Source of the DNA: Atherinomorus stipes | Lineage: Eukaryota > Chordata > Actinopteri > Atheriniformes > Atherinidae | Assembly (NCBI GenBank): GCA_023101725.1 | Contig: JALJCO010003053.1 | Coordinates: 682,001 to 746,000 of the forward strand | Direction: 5' to 3' | DNA: 64,000 bases | Part shown: positions 1 to 11,500 of the stretch, piece after piece | Layout of the letters: every line of letters starts with the position of its first letter | Position numbering within the stretch: the stretch's first letter is position 1 | Notes under the pieces: model-generated | What the model saw: only the letters and a program-made list of their open reading frames with translations | Told to the model about the DNA's origin: nothing | The model's database searches: none | Position numbers and translations under genes: made by a program

Positions 1-1592
1 CTGTAAATTTGCATATCTAGTAGAGATCTGAAGGAGTAAACAGATTCATTTACCAGGATGTTGGTACAATACATGCAATTGGTTCCCATTCCTGGTATTT
101 ACCTTGCATATCAACAGTCAGCACTGTAGAAAGTGGAGCTCAGCCAGGACTTGTCCTTGCTATGCCTGTGAAAGCTGGGCTACCTGGTTAAACTGACGCA
201 CATAGTTGTGCCACATCAGTTTAACGATAAGGCCTGTTGGTTCTGACCTTTTCCTCCAGCCTGACACGGTGAGTCCCCCATCTGTATGAGGCCTGTGTCC
301 AGCTTGTGCTCACAAACAGAGGCTGCTCATTCACTCAGGTCCTGAGGAGACCAAATCAAATTACCAACACATATCTCCCACAATCTACTGCGACAGGATC
401 ACCCTCCAGGCAGGGCTGAAATGGATACAGCAATATACAACCAGGGGAAAGCAGGAGGATGGAGGGGCGTAGGGCCAAAAGAGGAGAGCGGGCACTGAGG
501 CAAGGGAAGGAGTCAAACTGTTGTAAGCACAGCAGCAATGTGATTTAATTGATTCTATGCCATCTCATCAATTTTGATCAAAATGAAATGAGCCTCTGCA
601 CATTTGAAAAGGTTAAAACAAATTGAACGTGGAAATCACAGCTGGTAATCACAGTTTGTCTAACAGCGGGCTTTTAATGAGGAGGTCCTTGCTCCATCCT
701 TCATTTCAACCTCCTGTGTGCAGTGAATAAGCGGCAAGTCTGTGCCATTCCTTGTGTGTTTCTGTGCATGCGCACAGACTGTCGAGCAGTATTTAGAACA
801 TCTTATATTAGCATCACACCCACTTCTCAGAGCAGCTGAGCAGAAAATGCGTAGATAATGTTGACACATTGTCTCAGCAAAAATGAAAGCAATAGTTTGA
901 CCAATGAGCAGACATAAAACAATTAGCTGCAAAATGAAGGAGCTCTCTTTTAAGTACACTAAACTGTACAAATGCTCAATTTGAGACATTTTGAACACAA
1001 TGTTAAATGAAATCTGCCAAAAGTTTTTTTTTTTTTTTTTAAATGAACACAAACAGCAAGTCAAAGTTTTCAAGTTTTAAATATCCACTTACTTATCCAT
1101 CTTTTCTTTAAATGTTGCTTTAGCAGTCAGGTCCAGTATCTGTTTATGACGCATCTCACCATGATAACACAAAGGGTCATAGAGATGCCATATGAAGAAA
1201 TGCACTGACACAATCTTACACCGCATTAATCATGATAGAGCAATTATTTTCCTTCAGACATTCCCATGATCATCTTTGCCTTTAATGATAAGAACGTATA
1301 GCTTCTCAAAATGTTTGGATATAAGATTAAGTTTCCACCTTATGTTTTATTGGTGTGGAAATACAAAAATGGTTAAGAAATCCTCCAGGTCATTCCTCAT
1401 CCACGGATATATCTGCTCTTATTCATAAGCATTACATTTGCTGAAATGTAAATGTTTTCTTTGCACAATCAGTATTTGAACTATTCTGAATCACACTGAA
1501 ACAAAATGAACCTTTTTGCACTGTAGGTGTCTGTTGCATTTGGTAAGAACACGACTCACCGCTGATGACTGGTTAAATATTACACACATTAT

Positions 1593-1682
1593 ATTTATCG
1601 AACCTTTATTTAGCAGGTAAGTCAGCTGAGAACAAATTCTCATGCAGAATGACGACCTGGGCTGGAGGCAACAATAAAACAC
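1593..1682. repeat. Relic of a common fish interspersed repeat
   Basis: The block has a TTTATTTAGCAGGTAAGTCA start followed by a GAGAACAAATTCTCATGCAG-type centre and a GACCTGGG motif. This resembles a repeat seen many times in teleost (notably salmonid) sequences. The family name is not certain and no ends or target duplication can be made out, so it is probably a truncated copy. The recognition is from memory of the consensus, not from a search. Confidence 0.45.
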
Positions 1683-1927
1683 ATATTGGATCCCACAAAA
1701 ATTCAGTGAGTTAAACCACAAAATATCAAAATACATTTTAAATGAATGGACTAATGAATGGTTGTTATCTCATCAATGGATGCCTGACCTTATATCTGAT
1801 TCTTATCTGAAACCTCATTGGTTAAAATGAAGCACAAATGGCAGAATTTATTAAATCTCACACAAGAAATTGGCAAAGACCAACTATGCACACATACATT
1901 GACACACTGGTGTTCTAACAGGTAACT

Positions 1928-1942
1928 GCTGGCACCTTGTGG
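1928..1942 (-). promoter_or_regulatory. CTCF-like motif (13 of 15) downstream of lpcat2
   Basis: Read on the minus strand this is CCACAAGGTGCCAGC. Against the commonly quoted CTCF consensus CCASYAGRKGGCRSY it has two mismatches, one of them at a core G, so it is the weakest of the sites noted here. It lies about 145 bases beyond the inferred lpcat2 poly(A) signal. Binding is inference. Confidence 0.25.
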
Positions 1943-2086
1943 TGGTTTCAGAGATACAGCGGAGCAGCCGAAGCCAGCTCATTGCACTTGGGTCTCATTA
2001 TAAGCAAAGTCTGAGAAACTTATAACAAGTTTCCTAAGTGATGAATACAACAAACACAAACCAGGAAAAGAGTATTGTATTCATGT

Positions 2087-2092
2087 TTTATT
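2087..2092 (-). terminator. Candidate lpcat2 poly(A) signal (AATAAA)
   Basis: TTTATT on the plus strand reads AATAAA on the gene strand. It is the only canonical hexamer I found between the lpcat2 stop at 3052 and the window start that gives a plausible 3' UTR (about 0.96 kb). An ATTAAA variant at 2462-2467 could give a shorter form. RNA 3'-end data would decide. Confidence 0.4.
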
Positions 2093-3051
2093 TTAAAAAG
2101 CAAACTTTGCAGTGTTAACAAAAAAAAAGGGAAACCCACATAATTGCAATACACCCTGCTCAATAAATAACAATGCCTCTTGTTAATCTCAAAGCATACC
2201 CCGCTGGAATATGCTGCTGTGAAGAAGCTCTGTTGCCTTTTTGCTCACAAATTGCCCTATTTTCAATGGTTGATTTGCTTTAGTAAACTTAAAGCCGCAG
2301 ACATGATGCTGTCTCAGCAACAACAGTCTTCAGTAGAAATGCAAATAGATACACATGCAAAGCAAACCTCTGGCTAATTATACAGCCGTCTTACAAGGTT
2401 TGTGTCCCTGAGCGCTGGAAAAAAGTGTAATGCACAGCATCTATGCTTGTTGTAAACATAGTTTTAATACAGAGGATATGTCTCTGGCTTGCCAGACTGG
2501 AAAGATCTGACTAAAGCTTACCGAACACTAATTATACCGCAAGACAGAAGCACAGGACTCTTTGCTTAAATTTAAAAATGTGTTGGTTTGGCAATTTTGC
2601 CTCTCATTTGCAGACAAACCACAAAGACAAGGGTAAGGTACACAAGGCTGTCTTCATCTCAGTGCAACAAAGGGTAGGGCCAAAACCATCCAACAATCAC
2701 ATTGATTTAAAGGAAATAAACAACTAAATCATAAAACACAGTATGTGGTTAAAGCGAAAGTCTCCAAGGTTTTACACAGTTAATAAAAACAATTATTTTC
2801 CACATATTTATGCCTGATGAGAAGGATTTCATTTGCTTTCTCTTCTAAAATACACAAAACATTCCTTATGAAACATGTTAGGAAAATTCTCATTTAAAAT
2901 CTCTATAAGGCACTAATAATGAAAACAGAAAAACTCAGAACCACACAGGAAAATACTTGGTATGAAAATGAATTAAACTACAATAGTGTAGCAGATGGCA
3001 GACTCGCATTTTTCCTCTGGAGGCAAACAAAGTTCACAATCTTTCTTAGTG
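2093..3051 (-). other. lpcat2: lpcat2 3' untranslated region (inferred)
   Basis: Non-coding sequence continuing from the lpcat2 stop codon to the candidate poly(A) signal. It is AT-rich and has no further exon-like open frame or splice acceptor. The short frames around 2919-3234 on both strands overlap the last coding exon or are chance. The extent of the UTR is inferred only from the poly(A) hexamer. Confidence 0.45.
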
Positions 3052-5516
3052 TCAGTCATCCTTTTTATCAGAGGTGCTGTCGTCATTTTTCTCCCCGGCA
3101 ATGCTGATGCCGCCCAATTCCAGATCACCCGGCCTCGCCTCTTGGATTGCTTGGTATCTCTGAAGCTCCAGGTAAGTGGTGAAGAGCTTGGCGTATTCTG
3201 GGTGGGTTGTAGCAAAACCTTGAAATTCACCTAAGGATTCACAAGCACAGAGAGGGAAGTGAAAAAAACAATCATGATTCAGTGTCACTCAAACTGTGAA
3301 TGTATTTATTTACTGCACATAGGGATGTAATGATATGAAAAATTCACATTATGGTTATTGTGACCAAAATTATCACGGTTTTCATTACAATCGCAGTATT
3401 TCTGAAATACCCCAAAAGTGGGTCTAGATGTCTACTTTGTCCTTTTTAAAAGGGGGAAAAATCTCCAGAGCACTGTCCACGTGGGTGCATTTGTTGCTTT
3501 CCACCATGTTTTCATAAATTAAATAATGCAAACTTGGACTGCTGCTGCTTTTCCGGGCAATAAGACCCATAACAGTGAGTTTTTCAAAGTGCAGTAATTA
3601 GTCACGGTTTTAACGACAATTAAAATTTGAAACGGTATTACTAATGGTTGGGAATTTTAGCACGGTTAATCATTTTATTGGTTATCGTTACATTCCCAAC
3701 TGCACATATCCCCATTTCAGAATGACACACTGGTGAAATTACCGAGGGAGACTTAAAGACTGAAAATGTTGCTTCATCCTGTGGGAGAATCAACTTACTG
3801 AAGGTGATGAAACCAGAACCGTCAGCATCAATCTCCTTGAAGAGTTTGGTCATGTTCAGATCTGACACACCCAGAGCGGAGCGCAGCAGAGCTCGAAACT
3901 CTTCATGGGTGATTTTCTCATCTTCGTCTGTGTCAAACAGCTGCAACAAAGGGGGCAAAAAGAAACTAATTAATGTGAAATCTATATGTTAATATGCATA
4001 TTTAAACTTTTAAACTGTAACAAAAACATCTTTAAAAATTGTACTAAGGGAGACCCAATCATATAATACTCTGGATTAACTTTTGATAAATTAGTCAAAG
4101 AAAAATAAGCTTTCAGTTGCCATTTCTCCAAAACCACATCTAACCTTATGGCCAGCAAAATGACTCCATGCTTTTCACAACAGACACACTTTGTTAACTT
4201 GACATTATCCATGCCTCTGAATGCTGCCTCTGTTCTTCCTGCAGCAGTGCTGCTACTGACTACTGTGCACAGACAGGAAATGCAGGGCAGGGAGCTTAAT
4301 CCTTTTTTTTTTCTTATTTTATCCTTTCTGCTTATTTTTCATTGTCATTTAAACATTTATTCTTTAAATTTTGTAAAAAAAAAAAAAAAGTCAACATTAT
4401 ACACCAGTTTATGCACAAAATATATGCAACTTCTCTCGACAATTCATAATATAAACAATAAAGCAATAAAAGTCAGTAAAACAGTGATATCAGCAGGAAA
4501 TGCATAATACAATAGAATGACTGATGGATGTGGAGACTAAACGTTGCATCCAGGCCTTTCTGGTTGTATGCAAAAGATGTTTGAACAAGCCTGGATGAGA
4601 ATATGAAACGGATACAAACAGACTTGTGTTTATGCCAACACAGTTTTGCATAGCATTCAGTTCCTTAAAAGGTACATTAGCATGTGAACTTTTGCTCTGT
4701 CCTACCTTGAAAGCCATCTGAAGAACATCTTCAGTGTTAGCTGGTCGACACAAGATGGTCACGCCAATCACGTACTCCCTAAAGTCAATGGTGCCGTCTC
4801 CGTTCTAGACATGGCAAAGAGGCGATGCTGGTTGTTACCATGGGTAGCGTTTTGTGATTTATTCTTTCTGTCTGGAATCTATGAATCAAATCTCACCACG
4901 TAATAGATCAGATCATTATGTGGAATGTACTTTTGGAGGAATATTCAATATATTTACTGAACTGGGTATTTGATGCAGTTCTTAATTTAAATTCTTTGTT
5001 CCCACTCAAACCTCTTTCTGCATTACCAGAGAAGGAGTCCAAACTGCTTTGATCATAACTGACTTTTTCAGGCTGCAAAAATCCTGAACCCACACTGATA
5101 TCATTTTCTTCTATATTTGACTTTCATTAGTAGGTAAGACATGCAGGGATCCTATCCCACTGTGCTGTAACCAATAGTGTATGACATTTGCCGTATTTGC
5201 TGGAGCATGCTTTCTCTGCTGTACCTGGAATTACTGAGATACGCAGTTTCAAAAGGGAAAAATCTCCAGATTTTATCACTCATTCAAACTATTTATTGCT
5301 TTGAGTTGCTCTGGTTATATAAAAATGATTAGGTAACAAATCTTTCATAAACACATCCTCACCCTGTCAAACAGTGCAAACAGCTCCTCGAGGACTGGGT
5401 TGACGGGCAGCTTCAGGAATCCAGCAAACTCTTCGATGGTTATGCGTCCTCCCTTACAGGAGCTGGCCATGTTTGCAAAACTCTCAAGTTCCTTCTTCAG
5501 ATTATCCCACTTCAGA
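3052..5516 (-). CDS. lpcat2: lpcat2 exons 11-14: EF-hand region and ER signal
   Basis: Exon 11 (5363-5516) ends in LFALFDR and joins exon 12 (4706-4804, starting NGDGTIDFREY) to make a canonical EF-hand loop D385-E396. Exon 13 (3799-3940) gives the second loop DTDEDEKITHEE, which has E instead of G at position 6. The exon 13-14 junction completes a third loop, DADGSGFITFSE (457-468), with all ligand positions filled. Exon 14 (3052-3230) ends STSDKKDD. Calcium sensing by these loops is family knowledge; use of the third loop is inference. Confidence 0.9.
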
Positions 5517-8500
5517 CTAAATGAACAGGGCACGATAAAGGCTATTATATAGGATTTCTTAGACTATATGAACAGTGACAATGTCAATGATTGCATCCCT
5601 TACATTGAGGTGTTCTTACTTGAGTTTGCGACTGATTTTGGTGAACTCTACCAGGCCAGCCTCCATGGGAAGTGTCAGCTCGCCAGCTGAGATCATGAGC
5701 CGGCAGTCTTCATATGTGTGGTCTGTGACTGGAACCCCCAAAGCGCTGAAAGCAGGAGGGTTAGGGATCGGTCAGCTCAAACGGCTTGTAAGGAGTTATA
5801 GGCAGCAGGTAAGAAAGACATGCAGAGATAAGAGCTGCGCACGAACCAAAGTGACATGTTTATCATCAGCTTAAAAGCGCATTAAAGAAGAACTCAGTAA
5901 CTTCAGCTTGGGGCTCCCTCCAGTGGCGTCCTTTCACTATCGTAAAGTTCGTACTCAGTGGATAGGGGACCTGAGTACCGTATAGCGGTTTCTGTTGTCG
6001 CAAGATTTGTGTCGGGTCGGCTCAGGCAGACTGTAAAGTGCTGCTTACAGGCCAGAAACACTGGTGGGAAGGGAGGGGGGCATCAAATCGCTCCGTAAAC
6101 ACTTTGTTTAGCCCCACAGAGATTCTGAAAAGCATTTACTGTGGTGAAAAAGTTACTAAGTTCTGCTTTAAAACCACTTTACCACTTCATTCATTACTTG
6201 TAGAAATATATACTTTCATTTTTCTATGAAACTTTGTTGTACAGTGCACTCAAGGGATGCACAGTGGATTGTGCAACTGAAAGGGAGGGAAGTGTTTTGT
6301 ATAGCACCATTCAAAAAGACAAAGTGCTTTCCATAAGGCATCAGACCAATGAATACTCACTGGGCCATAGTTTCTCTCACTCTGCTGGCAAACAGAGCGG
6401 GGGTTTTCTTCTCCTCCTCTGTAGGGACGTGCGGCGGCAGGAACTGAAAAACGGAACAGAGGAAAAAGGTTGCAAGGAAGGTCAAGTAGAAAGTAGACTC
6501 CTACTCCTTGGCATGAAAGCCGCAAAACACCTCAGCCACAGCTGATACCGTACCACTGAGTGCTGCATACTACAGTACCAAGAAATATTTATAAACACTG
6601 CAAAACCATATGTGGAAAAGAAGAAGTCTTTACGCAACTTAATATTGAGAGAAAAAGGGCTGTTACCTCTATTTCAACAGTGGTGTAGAGCTGGGACAGC
6701 GTTAGAAGCAGCAGAGTCTTCCTGCATATGATACGAGCACAGCAGTCTGTTGCATGTTCAGTCAAAGCTGCTGTGATCCAAACCACAGCTGTTACTGCTC
6801 TTTTCTTAAACAAGAGCTCACTGTCTAATAAAAAACAGAGCATGCATGCTAACATGTAGGAGAAACATAGAGGCACAACTGTCTTCAAGCATACTCACGA
6901 GCTGAAACCTTGCCAAGTCCAAGTCACCGTATCCTACAGGGAGGAAAAACAGAATGTACAAATAATACCCACGAGTTAAATACTACTAAAAATGAAATAC
7001 TAATAAAGCTCATTTTTATTTGTTAGCATTTAATGATTCCTGGTTTTTCTTTTCTTAGCTCTCGTTTATGTTTTTACTGTTTTTTACGTGTTTCATTCGT
7101 TTTAATGTTTCTGTACAGCACTGTGGTCAGCCCTGATGCTGTTTTTAAATGAGGAATGAATAAATGAATAAATAAACAACAAAAATGAAAATGTATTTTT
7201 TCAGGATGGTAGTAAACAGTTATTGTTGGCTCATTTTTATTATTCATCTTCAGCTCTACCTCCTAAAGACCAGCAAGTAAAATGTGTCATTGTTCCTGAA
7301 TCATGAGGTGAGATGCAGATGTTGTGTGATGGATGCTCACCAGATAGTTGGGATATCTCATGAGCACAGGTTGCACGGGGACTCCTGGGATGAAGGCACC
7401 TAAAAGTTGGGAATATGAAATGGAAAAATATCTTACATCCTGCCCAAAAAATATTCACACTGTAGTATTTTTTCTTCTTTTCTTTAATGTTTTCTTGACT
7501 TTCCTGACCCGAAGAAGCCTCTCGCTGAACATACTGCGTTGTTTTATGGCCATGTTGTGTAAAAACTGTGTTTTTTTTGTTTCATTTCAGACCTTATAAC
7601 ATTGAAGCACTGGAATCTTCATTTTTCAACTTTATCTGGAACCAGTCAACCATAAATTAATGCAGAAAATACATGCTATTCTGAATTTATGGAGGGCAAA
7701 TTATAAAGTGGTCTTTCTGTTGAGTACATTTCTGACACCTAGATTAGATTTAAGTGAAAATGCTGGATGCCCTTTGAGCAACAGAAGTAAGTACTATTAA
7801 ATAGAAAACAATTCTATGTATGCATTCTGCCCATTTTCTTTTTCTGGGTTTATTATGCTATGCTGCAAATAAAAAAAAACTAATCAAGATTACATTATAT
7901 GACATACTATCTTACTTACCTTGTTTGAAAGTGATGAGACATGAGCGATTTGTACATGTTCCCTCTGGAAATATCAGAACCTGAAGATCAAAGCATTGTT
8001 CAATCATTTTTATAAACTATGCAGATGATATTAATAAGAGACACAGAGTGCTTTTAAAATAAAGTGAGTCAACATTGTAGACACGTCTCTTCTTTTTGGG
8101 TTTTAGAAGTTTTAGAAAAGAAAACACATCGTTACAGCTCAGATTATATAAACTGACTAAAAATGAAAATGTGACGCCAAACTAACATCCTGAAGCGTGT
8201 TTCTCAGGTTTCTTGGTTTTCTGCTTGTGCTGAGTGACAAACCTACTAACCTGTGGCCAGCGGCCTCCGGACTTGGCTCGGCTGTCGATCTCCTGGATCG
8301 TGTTTTTCCTGGAATCTGGGTCCTTTCTGGACACCAGCACTGGCTGCAGACACCGAACAAACCCTGCAGAGGAAAAATTATTTGGTGATATGTAATATTT
8401 CTTTCTTATTTATTTCTTTGCATTATTATGCAAAAGTTAAATAAGAAGTTACACTTATCAATGTGACACACCAGTTATTAAATCAAATAAACTGCGCAAT

Positions 8501-11500
8501 GTTACTTTTTTTTTTTTTTTTACAGCACACTGAGGCAAGGTTATTATAGTTAACTAAAACTAACGAAAAACTAAAACTAAAATTGAAAAAACATTTCAGT
8601 TAACTGAAATAAAAATAAAAACGACAGTTTTTAACATAACGATAACTAACTGAAACTGTATTGTGTCTTTACAAAACTAACTAAAACTAACTTAAATTAT
8701 TGCAGAAGCATCCTTAGTTTTAGTCTTTATAAATTAATAAAATACATGAGCATTTTGGCTTGATTTGAAATCTATTTCTATTTAATCTATTTACTTTGTT
8801 CTACTGGTTTTACTCCAAGTGACTTTCTGATGATTTTGAATGTCACACCAGACAAACACCTATAATTTGCTAAAAAGAAAACCCGAAAAACTAAAACTAA
8901 CGCTGAAACTAATAAAAACTAAACTAAAACTAAACATTTTCCAAAAACAGAAACTAATAAAAACTAGCAAATCTGCTCAAATAACTAACAAAAACTAACT
9001 GAATTGAAAAACAAAAAGTCAAAACGAAATAAAAACTGAAACTAATTAAAAATCCAAAACTATTATAACCTTGCACTGAGGACACCAATGATTTACAACC
9101 CCCTTCTAATCAAACACATTTTGACAGAAGGTGCAAACTTGCGCAATCAGATAAGAACACAACTTTATGGCCAAAAATGTTGCATGTTTTCACAAGTTCA
9201 CACATGCATATCACACACAGTGGATGTTTTTAATTCCAAAAGACAGTTTCCTTACGCACATACGCCCCAACATTCCTGTTCTGAAACAACAACCTGCATG
9301 GAAAGCGTCTTACTGCCAAAGATGGGTGTAGCCAGGTTCTCCACACGTGAGACAGTGGAGGGCAGGCCAGCTACGATGCACACAATCCCATCAAAAAAGG
9401 TGGAGTGGGGGGCCACAGCCAGGATGGGGGCCTCGCTGCTGTTGACCTGTGTTCCTTTCACCACCACTCGGAAACCCATGCAGAAGTAGTAAGCCCTTCC
9501 CAGAGCAGCCATCACCTTCCGACACATGAATCTGGAAATGAGAGAAAAAAAAAATGTTCTGAATTATTTCATTTTTAAGAGGTTACTGAACAGGAAGATA
9601 TAGATTCAAATGGTGTGAATAAGAATGTTTTAGCAATAGGAAAAGTTGCACCATCTTGTATACTTCTCTGTAAGTCCCAGACTGTAGTGAATGTTATCTC
9701 CACCAGCTACTTCCTCAAAATCTACAGGGAGCACGCAGAATCTCTTGGACAAAATGATGAATGGCACTGTGGAACTTTTAAAGCTTGTTCAGAGATTACA
9801 AACCCATGAATATTTAAAGCTGTATTAATCCTGCTCCACTAGGCAGGGAACTTAATACCATGCCATGCTGCTTCCAGAGTAAAAAAGCTTAAACTTAAAT
9901 CAGTTGGTCAAGTCCTTATTGCTATGATAAGGTCTCCTTTGTTATGCAGAGGGCACAGAGTAACATACTGTTGGGTAAAGTTAGTTTCTACATGAAACAT
10001 CACATACTTGGGATTTATCTCATATTATCTACTTTTCTTTTGCTCCAATTGCACAAGCTTTGAGACGGCCTGTAAACTGAGAAAGGATCCACACAGTTTA
10101 ACAAGAAGGGGTTGATAAGGGGCAATGAGAAGAGAAAACCACAACTAACCAAACAACAAAACGCTTAATGCGATAGAATGTGCAGGTGCATGAAACTGGG
10201 TGGCGACTATCAGTGAGATCAGCAATACTAATGAATCAAAACAAAATATGCTAAATACTGCAGTGGAATATTAGTCAACTCTGCTGACGGAAAAAACACT
10301 TTTTTAATTAGTAAGAGCTTGTACTACTGAGATGTTCAAGGCGATAAATTGCATAACTTAGAGGAAACATCTTTAATCTTGTTTTCATCATTCACCTACA
10401 ACATATCTGATCATCGTCACACAGAGCTGAGGTCACAAAACAATGAAAGCAAAGCTCTTATTTTCTGACTGTTACACCCAAAGAGGTCTGATATCCAGCT
10501 CATATTGAGCACAGACGGACACTCTTCTTCCTTTTCTGTGTGAAATAAGTTAAGTCACCCCCCCTCAAGTGCAACAATTTAATTTATCTAATTTATTCAG
10601 TCCACATCCCATATATCATGTGCAGCCATTTATATTTATGATTTAATGTACAGTACTCTGTACAATATTTATTCATATATTTATTTAGCTCATACATATT
10701 CCACTACACTTTTTTTTTCTACTTGCATCTATTTTATTATATATTTTGTATTATAAGTTTCTTATTTCTATTTTTTTTCTTACTCTCATTTCTTTACACA
10801 AGTGTTGCTGACTGTGTGTGTGTGTGTGTGTTGTATGTGTGTAAGCTGCTGAAAACTGCATTTTCATAAGGGAGTTCATCCCAAATAGATAAAGTCAAAT
10901 TTAAGTCTAAGAATCTGCAACACATTTACAACATGTATTCAGACTGCATGCACTCAACATTAATTACAAATAATGACAGTAAAAACACTAATATTGCATG
11001 ATGTTTATTTTCAATGCAAAGGATGGGATATCACATTTTCAGTTCTCCTTTAGCCCGAGTAAATACAACCAATGATTTCCTTTCTGAGAACTGGGGAGGG
11101 GGGCTGAGCTGAGGTAATGCTTTTGTGACAGATATTATCTCACAAAGCATGATTTTGCAAAAATGCACGCAGAGCAGAGGCTGTTATTTTGTGCTGCCAC
11201 TGCGTTGTTCATTTTATGCAGTGGCCGAGCCCAGCTCTTCTCCTGTTCCTTATTTTCACTAAAACGCTCTGTTTTAGTGAACTCAGTGCATTTCTTCATC
11301 AGTATGTTAACATGACCTAAGCAAGTGAGCAGCAAGTTCCCTTTTTTGTCAGTGAAGTTTGGGAGGTGATAAAAGGATTTTCAGAGTGTTTGCAAGAGTG
11401 AAAAAAGCAGAGTTCAGAGAAAAACTACCTGTTTATCCTTTAGACTTTTAAAAGAAAATAAGGAGATAATGCTTGCAGTTGCTAATCTGCGCAAAACTAC

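Larger units (their letters stand above)
1..2086. other. Intergenic DNA downstream of lpcat2
   Basis: No exon-like block with splice sites or a recognisable protein is visible on either strand. The reading frames present are short, low-complexity and unlike any family I know. The stretch holds one interspersed-repeat relic (1593-1682) and a CTCF-like motif (1928-1942). In other vertebrates the next gene past LPCAT2 is CAPNS2 or SLC6A2; nothing of either is seen here. Confidence 0.7.

Noticed and set aside
660..1073. 137-codon minus-strand open frame near the window start
   Set aside because: It begins in low-complexity A/T-run DNA (run of lysines from a homopolymer) and matches no family; no exon signals.
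8320..8345. Alternative lpcat2 exon 4 acceptor at an internal CTGCAG (exon ending at 8343)
   Set aside because: It would break the frame with exon 3 and delete the conserved residues before PVLVSR; the acceptor giving 8363 keeps frame.
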